IMG/VR virus record: IMGVR_UViG_3300044951_001081
Span: 1-27,346 of that record
From: a virus
Strand: one strand, 5' to 3'
DNA length: 27,346 bases
The position numbers and the translations under genes are program-made. The stretch's first letter is position 1; every line of letters begins with the position of its first letter. Of the stretch, positions 1-6,962 are shown piece after piece. The notes under the pieces are model-generated. The model searched no databases. It had not been told where the DNA came from and saw only the letters and a list, made by a program, of their open reading frames with translations.

Positions 1-446
1 TCACAGCCCTGTCCTCTTAAATTCGCCGTAGCTGTATCATCTGTAAACTTAAGTATTAATCCTTTAAACTGATCTGCCACAGAAGCCGCTGGCAGTAGAC
101 TACTAGTAACTACAGATGTCGTTGTAGATCCAACGCCAACTACGCCAAGTACAGCAGTCTTTAAAGCTTGTAACAACTTATAGTTGGGGTTGTCATAGAC
201 TTGAAAGGTCATAGTACTCAGGATGAGATTGACCCACCAAGAACATGCTGGAGAACCACCAGAAAGACCTATCAACATATATTCCCCGACAGGGATGTCG
301 GTATAGGCTGCGAGATAAGTTCCCTTTCTGTTTGTCGCTTCAGTCGCGGAGACACTGGCTACCTCAGTGTCAGATCCCGCAGCAAACAATTTAGCAGTGA
401 TTGTTAATCCGGTAGCTGCTCTAAATTCAATCGTTTGCGTAGCCAT
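1..446 (-). CDS. Modular phage structural protein, 3' end outside window
   Basis: An open frame begins at ATG (446-444) and runs off the window edge after 148 codons, so the C-terminus is missing. It opens MATQTIEFRAATGL. Residues 1-80 resemble the N-terminal domain of the 276-residue protein at 5957-6787: a GL/GY-rich beta region, an alternating 'GTYLAAYTDIPVGEYML' stretch, then a tryptophan-bearing strand. Residues about 100-148 (GVGSTTTSVV onward) resemble the repeated module of that protein and of the 873-residue protein. The start shares one base with the stop of the 50-residue gene (TAATG), implying translational coupling. It is probably a tail- or fibre-associated virion protein. No enzyme motif is visible. 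Confidence 0.75.
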   Translation of the reverse strand, partial: MATQTIEFRAATGLTITAKLFAAGSDTEVASVSATEATNRKGTYLAAYTDIPVGEYMLIGLSGGSPACSWWVNLILSTMTFQVYDNPNYKLLQALKTAVLGVVGVGSTTTSVVTSSLLPAASVADQFKGLILKFTDDTATANLRGQGC

Positions 447-598
447 TACTTAACTTCTTCCTTTTTCATCAATGCCTGTATTTTTACCGCGACAGGAACA
501 ATAATTCCGCTTGACTCTAGGGCATTTTGCTGATTTTTCAACAGAAAGTTTAAAGCTTCAAGTACTAGAGTAAGTTCTTGTTTTGTAAATTCGTCCAT
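446..598 (-). CDS. Small hypothetical protein, 50 aa
   Basis: A short gene starts at ATG 598-596, behind AGGAG six bases upstream, and ends in TAA whose last A is the first base of the next ATG. The product begins MDEFTKQELTLVLEALNFLL and ends KKEEVK. It looks largely helical and amphipathic, with no membrane segment or known motif. The good ribosome-binding site and tight coupling on both sides support a real gene. Small helical proteins of this kind are common beside phage fibre genes, but I cannot assign a function. Confidence 0.65.
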   Translation of the reverse strand: MDEFTKQELTLVLEALNFLLKNQQNALESSGIIVPVAVKIQALMKKEEVK

Positions 599-618
599 AA
601 TACTCTCCTAGATAAAAA

Positions 619-753
619 TTATTCTGGGACAGGCTCGACAGGAGCCTGCCACTCTTGTTTTAGGTCTAAAATGACTAGACCATTCTCTCCAATATTATAC
701 TCAAAAGCAGCAGTAGAATACTTAGATTCTATAGAATCTGGGGTAAGGAACAT
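619..753 (-). CDS. Small hypothetical phage protein, 44 aa (start uncertain)
   Basis: The frame from ATG 753-751 gives 44 residues beginning MFLTPDSIESKYSTAAFEYN and ending PVEPVPE. A basic run (LRRKKSG) lies just upstream in the same frame, and a TTG at 774 would give 51 residues; neither start has a strong ribosome-binding site. The segment NGLVILDLKQEWQAP resembles short ORFs I recall near phage tail genes, but I cannot name a family. Base composition is AT-rich, unlike the GC-rich gene just upstream in transcription order (789-1169). Confidence 0.5.
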   Translation of the reverse strand: MFLTPDSIESKYSTAAFEYNIGENGLVILDLKQEWQAPVEPVPE

Positions 754-788
754 TCCGCTTTTCTTTCGTCGCAAAAAAAATGAACTGG

Positions 789-1169
789 TTAAATTTCCAC
801 GGGTGGCGTCATGTCCGCTTCGATCGTCACGGGTGGCGTCATGGCCGCTTCGACTGGATTAACGCAAGCCAGTACGGCTGAAAATGCAGCGTCAAGCTCA
901 ATTACAGTCGACTTGAGTGCATACAGATTCGGGACCGTGATGGTCCTCGTTGTGTCTTTGCCTGCCGCATCGAGGTATAGAATCTCGCCTGTTTGGGTCA
1001 TAGGTCGATATTCGATCATGAACCGCCCTTCGACTTGCGGTGACGGCGTCACAATCGTGATGGCGGTTAACCACTTCAGGTCAGCGACTTTCGCTGCAAT
1101 CGGAGGCAGGGTTACAACCTCAGCCGCGACGAGTGGCAGGAGTCTTTTAATTTCGTAAGGATCAGTCAT
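789..1169 (-). CDS. Hypothetical protein, 126 aa, in GC-rich fibre island
   Basis: The gene starts at ATG 1169, with AAGGCGGA about nine bases upstream, 21 bases after the end of the 1415-residue fibre. The product (MTDPYEIKRLLPLVAAEVV...) is an alternating hydrophobic/charged beta-type protein with no recognised domain. It ends in a short duplication (MTPPVTIEADMTPPVEI) encoded by a 30-bp direct repeat. Composition matches the large fibre and differs from the AT-rich genes further downstream in transcription, so the two genes probably arrived together. It might be a fibre-associated assembly protein or a small tip protein; that is a guess from position. A plus-strand frame overlaps it, but only this strand has a good ribosome-binding site and fits the operon. 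Confidence 0.65.
   Translation of the reverse strand: MTDPYEIKRLLPLVAAEVVTLPPIAAKVADLKWLTAITIVTPSPQVEGRFMIEYRPMTQTGEILYLDAAGKDTTRTITVPNLYALKSTVIELDAAFSAVLACVNPVEAAMTPPVTIEADMTPPVEI
799..853. repeat. 30-bp period direct repeat, two copies
   Basis: Bases 799-823 and 829-853 are the same 25-base string (acgggtggcgtcat..ccgcttcga) apart from one mismatch (814 t, 844 g), with a 30-base period. The repeat encodes the duplicated MTPPV motif at the C-terminus of the 126-residue gene and lies within about 20 bases of the GC-rich to AT-rich boundary. Confidence 0.85.
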
Positions 1170-1190
1170 GTGATATCCGCCTTTCTGTTA

Positions 1191-4100
1191 TCAGACTTTT
1201 CGAAGCCAGATGCGTGGTGGTTTTAATGAGTTCTGTGCGGTTAGCGTTCCGACCGTAGGTAACGCTGCCGCCGCCGAATGGGTTTGAGTCATGAACACGA
1301 CGTTAGCCCCAGTAGCTGTCGCACTTCCCAGATTCGGAGTACGAGCCGAGGTTGCAACAATGCTTTCAGAGGAGAGTGTTACTGCAGCACTCACCGCTAC
1401 TGCCAGCCAATAAATCCCAGCCGGAAGGAGTTGGGCGGTGGCGAGCGTGATTTCCTGCACCCCGGTCGACGCTGTACTCACAATCCCCGCGTCCAGCAAC
1501 GGCGATCCAGATGGCACGCCATCGACATCGTTATAGATTCCGAGTCTTGCTTGGCTGGAAGATACCGCATTCGATACGTTGATTCCGATTCGATTTGGTG
1601 ACCATGTTTCAGGGACAACGAACGGAACGTAGTGCAGGGTGTTGGTAGTCAGAACTTGCGTTGACGGCGTGGTTCCGTATGACGAATAATACCGTGCAAC
1701 CACGAACGGAAAGGTGGGAGTTATCCCCGCGTTTAACGCAATCAGCGGAGTCTTTTTCCACGTGTTGGTCGCAGTTGTGACGTAGACGTTATCTGCATCC
1801 CGGCAGATCTCACCAGCGCTACCAGCAGCGCCTGCGGACGCTGGTGTTTTTGCAGTGACAATACGCAGGGTATCCTGAAGGATGTAAATCATACTGGCTG
1901 AGATGGACCCGAACGTCTTTGCTCCAATGAGCGTCTGGGCACCAGTGGTAATCAACCCACGAGCGGTTGCTGACGCATCTGGGATGCTGAAAGTGTGAAC
2001 GCCAGTTGCACTTGTGATCGCAAAGTCAGTTCCTGCTGTGTCAACAGCAAACGTCTGAGTGCCTACGGTAAGTGCATTCAGCGACGTGAGTCCTGATCCA
2101 CCTCCAGCCGGTAACTGCCATGATCCATCGTCGCGCAGGAACTTGGTTCCGTCAGCTACCCCAGTGATAGTGAGTTTGCTCAGTGCGATCGAACCGGCGA
2201 GCATTGCGTTGCTAACAACTCCAGCCGCGATTGTGGTCGCAAACGATCCGGTGCCAGTGCCAGTCACATTTCCTGTCAACGTGATGGTCTGATCGCCACC
2301 GTTGGTTCCGGTCAGGCCGAGATCAGTTTTGAGCGTGGCAAGCGTCTGAACTTCCGGAACACCCGTCGCCGTTGTCTTGCGATAGAACACAGTGGCAGTG
2401 GCCACGTTCGCCATGTTGGCAAGCGTTACTTTCGCTGCACCGATCGTTGTGGCGAAAGATCCTGTTCCTGTTCCTGTCACGTCTCCAGTCAGTGTTATTG
2501 TTTGATCGCCCGTGTTCGTCCCGCTCGAAGTCCCCGAGAACGTCCCGCTCTGTGTCGCAAGTGTTCCGAGACCAAGCGTAGTTCGTTGAGCAGCGATGTC
2601 AGCGTCATCAATCAAAGCTCTGCCTGCTGCTGTGCAGATAATTTCTTCGACATTCCCAGCACCAAGCGTTGACCGCCCGAGCAACCTATCGGTCACACTG
2701 ACGTTCTGCATTTTCGCATATGTTACGGAGTCGGTTGCGATCGTCGCCGCGAAAGATCCGGCTCCTGTCCCAGTCACATCGCCGGTCAGCGTGATCGTTT
2801 GGTCGCCACTGTTGGTGCCCGTTAAGCCAAGATCCGTCTTGACCTGAGCAATGGTTCGATTTGCCCATGCGCCTGTTTTGCGCTGGATGAAATCGTCGTT
2901 CGTTGCAGTCAGTCCGGCAATCGAAGTCAGGTCAGCATCGAGAGGTTGATAGCCCAGAGCAACCGCCGCTGTTGTGGCATAGCTGGAAAGATCCTGATCC
3001 CCTGTGTTAGTCCCGGATGATGTCCCAGAGAACGTGCCTGATTGAGTCGACAAAGTCCCAAGGCCCGTAACCTTGGTGTTTGGGATGCTGACGATCCATG
3101 AAGGATCTGTGTAGCTTCCGGCAAGAGCAACGTAGCTCGTTGCTGCCGTTGCCGAAGTCAGATACGAACTCAAGTCCTGATCGCCTGAGTTCGTGCCTGT
3201 GAGACTGAGATCAGTCTTAACTTCTGCGATTGTTCTATTTACCCATGCTCCCAGCTTACGCTGGACGAAGTCATCGTTCGTGGCAGCCAGCCCCGCGATT
3301 GCCGTGAGGTCGGCATCAAGTGGCTGATAACCGGCAGAAACGGCAGCAGTGGTTGCATACGCAGCCAAACTCTGATCGCCCGTGTTGGTTCCGCTGAGAT
3401 TGCTGGCTGAGATTGCGCCAGTGAAAGTCTTGGCCCCAGCGATCGTCTGGACACCAGCGGTAATCAACCCACGAGCTGTTGCTGAAGCATCTGGGATATT
3501 AAATACAGACGTTCCTGCTGTGGTCGCAGAGTCAATCGCAAAATCAGTCCCGGAAGTTCCGACAGTCAGCAGTTGAGCCGAAGTTGAGTTGCCGTTGATC
3601 GAGGCGATGCCGCCAGCACCACCAGCCGAAGAGATCGAATATGGACTTACCAATGTCCCAGCCCCTGTGATCGTGACGTTCGTTCCGGAGGTAATCAACC
3701 CAAGGATCGTAGCAACCGTCCCGGCACTGCCAGTGGTGTTTTGGTTGAGTGTTGGGAACGTGCAGTTGGCGAGGCTTCCCGATAAAGGAGTTCCCAACGC
3801 CCCACCATTAGCCACGACCGCCCCGGCAGAGCCGACCGCTACTGCGAGAGCCGCACCGACACCAGTGCCCAAACCCGTCACTGATCCGATTGCAGGAGTA
3901 ATCGTTGCTGCACTCGCCGCTGTCACCAGACCCTTACCATTTACCGTCAAAGCAACTGACTGGGTCGTTGAGCCGAACGAACCGACATTGGCGTTCACTG
4001 TCGCAAGCGTCAGTGCTGCGGACCCAGTTGCGTCCCCGGTATGTGAAGCGTTTGTGACCAGCCCAGAGTAGAGCGAGTTGACGGCATTATCACCCGTGTT

Positions 4101-5438
4101 CGTGCCGGAGGATGTGCCGGAAAATGTTCCACTCTGGGTTGATAGCGTGCCGAGGCCAGTAACCTTGGTACTCGGAATACTGACAATCCATGCAGGATCA
4201 GTATAGGTTCCAGCGAGCGACACGTAGGTTGAAGCCGCCGTTGCCGAAGTCAGATAGCTTGAGAGGTCTTGATCGCCCGTATTAGTCCCAGACAACGCAG
4301 TTACAGCCGCTGGTACGCTGGTAAGTTTTGTCCAGATAAGTGACGTGATCCATGCAGGATCGGCATAGGAACCTGCCAGAGCGACATAGGTCGTTGCCGA
4401 TGTTGCCGATGTGAGATACGAACTCAGATCCTGATCTCCAGAGTTCGTGCCCGTGAGACCAAGATCTGTTTTCACTAGCGCCACTGTTCGGTTGGTCCAA
4501 ACACCCGCCTTGCGCTGAATAAAATCGTCGTTTGTTGGAGTCAGCGCCGCAATCGCTGTGAGGTCAGAATCAAGAGGCTGATAGCCAGCAGCAACCGCCG
4601 TCGTTGTTGCGTAGCCTGAGAGGTCTTGATCTCCAGTATTGGTCCCACTCGATGTTCCAGAGAACGTACCACTCTGCGTTGCCAGCGTGCCGAGACCGGT
4701 CACCTTCGTGTTCGGGATACTGACGATCCATGAAGGATCTGTGTAGCTTCCGGCAAGAGCAACATAGGTCGTTGCTGCCGTTGCCGAAGTCAGGTAGGTT
4801 GACGCAGCCGTTGCTGAAGTCAGGTAGCTTGAAAGATCTTGATCGCCTGTGTTGGTCCCTGACAACGCAGTGACTGCCGCTGGTACGCTGGTAAGTTTTG
4901 TCCAGATAAGTGACGTGATCCATGCAGGATCGGCATACGTTCCAGTCAATGAAGCGTAAGTCGTCGCCGCTGTCGCTGAAGTGAGGTACGCATCCAAACT
5001 CTGATCGCCGGTGTTGGTCCCGCTCGACGTGCCGGAAAATGTGCCACTCTGGGTCGCGAGTGTGCCGAGGCCAGTAACTTTGGTATTGGGTATGCTGACA
5101 ATCCATGACGGGTTCGTATAGGTTTCAGCGAGCGACACATAGGTCGTTGCAGCCGTTGCCGAAGTCAGGTAAGAACTGAGGTTCTGATCGCCTGTATTCG
5201 TTCCGCTGAGATTGCTGGCCGAGATCGCACCCGAGAACGTCTTCGCTCCTGCAATCGTCTGAGTACCTGTAGTAATCAGACCGCGAGCGGTCGCAGAGGC
5301 ATCTGGTATATTGAAGGTGTGAGTTCCTACGGAACTTATAATCCCAAAGTCCGTACCAGCACCACCAACTTGAAAGGCGTGGGTTTCTAGCGTTAATCCA
5401 TTTAGGGTCCGTGGACCACCGTAATATTCAATACCCAT
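1191..5438 (-). CDS. Giant repetitive phage tail fibre/adhesin, 1415 aa
   Basis: The start ATG is preceded by GGGAGG with five bases between. Nearly the whole protein is built of repeats. A GTN(T/S/G)GD motif occurs 13 times, usually followed by Q and [14 protein letters not shown] or by [16 protein letters not shown]. The modules [35 protein letters not shown] and [15 protein letters not shown] also recur. The last 220 residues or so, from [18 protein letters not shown] onward, are non-repetitive and probably form the receptor-binding or tip domain; the end is PPRIWLRKV. Low-complexity Thr/Ser/Gly repeats with a unique C-terminus are typical of long trimeric phage fibres. No signal peptide or chaperone cleavage motif is visible. 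GC content is clearly higher than in the capsid genes. Confidence 0.88.
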   Translation of the reverse strand: MGIEYYGGPRTLNGLTLETHAFQVGGAGTDFGIISSVGTHTFNIPDASATARGLITTGTQTIAGAKTFSGAISASNLSGTNTGDQNLSSYLTSATAATTYVSLAETYTNPSWIVSIPNTKVTGLGTLATQSGTFSGTSSGTNTGDQSLDAYLTSATAATTYASLTGTYADPAWITSLIWTKLTSVPAAVTALSGTNTGDQDLSSYLTSATAASTYLTSATAATTYVALAGSYTDPSWIVSIPNTKVTGLGTLATQSGTFSGTSSGTNTGDQDLSGYATTTAVAAGYQPLDSDLTAIAALTPTNDDFIQRKAGVWTNRTVALVKTDLGLTGTNSGDQDLSSYLTSATSATTYVALAGSYADPAWITSLIWTKLTSVPAAVTALSGTNTGDQDLSSYLTSATAASTYVSLAGTYTDPAWIVSIPSTKVTGLGTLSTQSGTFSGTSSGTNTGDNAVNSLYSGLVTNASHTGDATGSAALTLATVNANVGSFGSTTQSVALTVNGKGLVTAASAATITPAIGSVTGLGTGVGAALAVAVGSAGAVVANGGALGTPLSGSLANCTFPTLNQNTTGSAGTVATILGLITSGTNVTITGAGTLVSPYSISSAGGAGGIASINGNSTSAQLLTVGTSGTDFAIDSATTAGTSVFNIPDASATARGLITAGVQTIAGAKTFTGAISASNLSGTNTGDQSLAAYATTAAVSAGYQPLDADLTAIAGLAATNDDFVQRKLGAWVNRTIAEVKTDLSLTGTNSGDQDLSSYLTSATAATSYVALAGSYTDPSWIVSIPNTKVTGLGTLSTQSGTFSGTSSGTNTGDQDLSSYATTAAVALGYQPLDADLTSIAGLTATNDDFIQRKTGAWANRTIAQVKTDLGLTGTNSGDQTITLTGDVTGTGAGSFAATIATDSVTYAKMQNVSVTDRLLGRSTLGAGNVEEIICTAAGRALIDDADIAAQRTTLGLGTLATQSGTFSGTSSGTNTGDQTITLTGDVTGTGTGSFATTIGAAKVTLANMANVATATVFYRKTTATGVPEVQTLATLKTDLGLTGTNGGDQTITLTGNVTGTGTGSFATTIAAGVVSNAMLAGSIALSKLTITGVADGTKFLRDDGSWQLPAGGGSGLTSLNALTVGTQTFAVDTAGTDFAITSATGVHTFSIPDASATARGLITTGAQTLIGAKTFGSISASMIYILQDTLRIVTAKTPASAGAAGSAGEICRDADNVYVTTATNTWKKTPLIALNAGITPTFPFVVARYYSSYGTTPSTQVLTTNTLHYVPFVVPETWSPNRIGINVSNAVSSSQARLGIYNDVDGVPSGSPLLDAGIVSTASTGVQEITLATAQLLPAGIYWLAVAVSAAVTLSSESIVATSARTPNLGSATATGANVVFMTQTHSAAAALPTVGTLTAQNSLKPPRIWLRKV
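4306..4937. repeat. Long exact direct repeats within the fibre gene
   Basis: Bases 4306-4367 and 4876-4937 are identical over 62 bases and lie 570 bases (190 codons) apart in the same frame. Many other partial copies occur across the gene, for example near 3097-3170 and 4731-4795. Identity at the DNA level, not just the protein level, points to recent duplication or gene conversion. Confidence 0.85.
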
Positions 5439-5490
5439 TTATGCCTCCCACGAGCCGGATGCGAGTGTGCTATTAAAGGTCAGGATGACC

Positions 5491-5910
5491 CTATTGAACG
5501 GTCAGAATTCCGTTACTAGCGTCAAGGTCAACAGTCAGGGTCTCTCCTGTAAGGAGAGTAATAGAAGAACCGTAGTCCCACCATCCGATCAACTCATCAT
5601 TTGTGGCAGTGTCATTATAAAGAGCGGCATATCTGAATGGTCCGATAGAACCACCAGCAGCAGTGAACACTACATCATCACCAATCAGCTTATACAGACC
5701 TGCGGTCTGAGCAGAAGTAGTGATAGTCACAGCCGTACCACCAGCAGTATAGCCATTGCCCGCTGAAATATCTGTAAGGTTAGCCTTTACTGTATTAGAT
5801 GCAATTGGAGCGGAGTTAGTGAGCATGATCTTGAGAACATCTGCCCCGAGGTCGTGCTTTTTTTCGCTTAATGCTTCTACAAATGCAGAAATTTTGTTAA
5901 AAGTAGCAAT
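5491..5910 (-). CDS. Phage structural protein, 139 aa, apparent ATT start
   Basis: The body resembles a common phage virion-protein family: LTDISAGNGYTAGG near residues 45-58 and GPFRYAALYNDTATNDELIGWWDYG near 90-115. The first in-frame ATG (5826) would drop 28 residues that read ATFNKISAFVEALSEKKHDL and fit the usual N-terminus of this family, as I recall it. Those residues begin directly after ATT at 5910-5908, with AGGAG at 5923-5919 and an eight-base spacer. No ATG, GTG or TTG lies in frame between this point and the upstream stop. I therefore place the start at ATT; a sequencing error or mutation of ATG is the alternative. The exact virion location is unknown, probably tail or fibre base. 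Confidence 0.78.
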   Translation of the reverse strand: MATFNKISAFVEALSEKKHDLGADVLKIMLTNSAPIASNTVKANLTDISAGNGYTAGGTAVTITTSAQTAGLYKLIGDDVVFTAAGGSIGPFRYAALYNDTATNDELIGWWDYGSSITLLTGETLTVDLDASNGILTVQ

Positions 5911-5918
5911 AATTATTT

Positions 5919-5923
5919 CTCCT
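5919..5923 (-). promoter_or_regulatory. Ribosome-binding site that fixes an ATT start
   Basis: On the minus strand AGGAG lies eight bases before the ATT at 5910-5908. The ATG at 5826 has no comparable site. This placement is the main reason for choosing the ATT start. Confidence 0.7.
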
Positions 5924-5949
5924 AATTGAATTTGTTTTAATTGACTTAC

Positions 5950-5967
5950 GGCTCAACTAGTTGAGCC
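5950..5967. promoter_or_regulatory. Perfect 18-bp palindrome across a stop codon
   Basis: GGCTCAACTAGTTGAGCC is a perfect inverted repeat covering the TAG stop (5959-5957) of the 276-residue gene. It lies about 27 bases before the ribosome-binding site of the ATT-start gene. No T-run follows on the minus strand, so a simple rho-independent terminator is unlikely. It may act as an RNA hairpin affecting coupling or mRNA stability, or as a protein-binding site. Confidence 0.6.
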
Positions 5968-6787
5968 CCGTAATTACATCGCCCGTACCAGTTGCAGACG
6001 ACAATACTTTTGTATAGTGGACGGTGGTTCCATCGGTTCTTTTAATGATCAAATTACTTCCAGAAATTTCCCACTCCAGCATACTCAAAACTGCTGTCGC
6101 CAAGGTATGCTGTCCAGCGGTAGCCTCTACGTTGGATACGTTTCTCTTGAGAATTGCGTCTGCTATTTGATTCACTGGATGAATATGCATAGAGATAATA
6201 GTAAAAGTATCTCCATTAGCTGGTGCCGATGTTAATGCTTCTGAAACGGTAATACTCTTTGTACTACCAACATAGTGAGAAATTGCTCTAACTTGACCGG
6301 CCAATGCCCCATCAATGAAGACGATCATCGAATCATTATAAAAATTATTAACCGAAGAAGGTAGCGTAGTGACAAAGATGGTTGTTGTTGATGATACGTC
6401 GTTTACGGTTGCGTCAATTTGCTGAAGAGCACTGGCTTGACGAAGTCTACGTCCAGCAGATGCAGCAATGTTATGTGTAGCTCCAGTCAATATCTCATCC
6501 CATACAGAATCCGCTATATCATTTAACGAATAATCATTCAATTCTTTTGAATAATAGCCCGTCTCAGCAGAGCCAACAACAACAACATCTGCCCAATTGA
6601 TATCACCACTAGAATCAACAAGATTCACTAGGTACGTACCATCGGCTAAACCAGTAAAGCTGGCCTTATAAATACCAGATGCGATTTCTGAAGCAGCCTG
6701 AGTGTCAACTGCCGTACCAGCTCTCTGCTTTACAGCAATCGAGGCTGATAACCCAAGCCCACCAAACATAGTGATTGTTTTCGCCAT
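5957..6787 (-). CDS. Modular phage structural protein, 276 aa
   Basis: The gene begins at ATG 6787, two bases after the 54-residue gene ends. Residues 1-80 (MAKTITMFGGLGLSASIAVK...) form a beta-rich domain shared with the partial gene at 1-446. Residues about 125-205 (VSSTTTIFVTTLPSSV ... GDTFTIIS) contain the module also repeated in the 873-residue protein. The C-terminus (HPVNQIADAILKRNVSNVEA ... SGNLIIKRTDGTTVHYTKVL) resembles C-terminal segments seen in phage virion proteins. The role is probably structural, in the tail or fibre apparatus; no catalytic motif is visible. Confidence 0.8.
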   Translation of the reverse strand: MAKTITMFGGLGLSASIAVKQRAGTAVDTQAASEIASGIYKASFTGLADGTYLVNLVDSSGDINWADVVVVGSAETGYYSKELNDYSLNDIADSVWDEILTGATHNIAASAGRRLRQASALQQIDATVNDVSSTTTIFVTTLPSSVNNFYNDSMIVFIDGALAGQVRAISHYVGSTKSITVSEALTSAPANGDTFTIISMHIHPVNQIADAILKRNVSNVEATAGQHTLATAVLSMLEWEISGSNLIIKRTDGTTVHYTKVLSSATGTGDVITGLN

Positions 6788-6789
6788 TG

Positions 6790-6954
6790 TTATCTCACTG
6801 CTTCGATTCTAGCGATAGTATCTCGTGTCTCTATCAATTCTGCATCTGCAGCCAAAGCCGCAGGAGCATCGGCTCTGGCAACCGCTAGAGCCTTCTCATT
6901 TTCTTTGTTGCTCGTATGAACATACAATAGTTGTAGCACTTGATTAATAGTCAT
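6790..6954 (-). CDS. Small hypothetical protein, 54 aa
   Basis: I place the start at ATG 6954, five bases after AGGAG, rather than at the in-frame ATG at 6972 that overlaps the previous gene. The product (MTINQVLQLLYVHTSNKENE...) is helical and Ala/Glu-rich and ends AELIETRDTIARIEAVR, consistent with a short coiled coil. It sits tightly between two structural genes. It could be a small assembly factor or chaperone, but nothing in the sequence proves this. Confidence 0.65.
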   Translation of the reverse strand: MTINQVLQLLYVHTSNKENEKALAVARADAPAALAADAELIETRDTIARIEAVR

Positions 6955-6962
6955 TGCCGCTC

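Noticed and set aside
630-648. Inverted repeat caggctc...gagcctg considered as a terminator
   Set aside because: Seven-base stem inside the end of the 44-residue coding frame, with no T-run after it on the minus strand.
811-1158. 115-codon plus-strand open frame
   Set aside because: It overlaps the 126-residue minus-strand gene, which has a good ribosome-binding site and fits the operon direction. Low-stop GC-rich DNA explains the frame.
3589-4071. 160-codon plus-strand open frame
   Set aside because: It is the antisense of the repetitive, GC-rich fibre gene. The Pro/Ala/Val-rich product is what Gly/Thr/Ala repeats give on the other strand, and it lacks a fitting operon.
4570-5106. 178-codon minus-strand frame inside the fibre gene
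   Set aside because: Out-of-frame shadow of the fibre repeats, rich in Cys, His and Arg, with no separate start signal.
1191-5438. Regular repeats considered as a CRISPR or non-coding array
   Set aside because: Repeats keep one reading frame for 1415 codons and vary in length and spacing; no constant repeat-spacer pattern.
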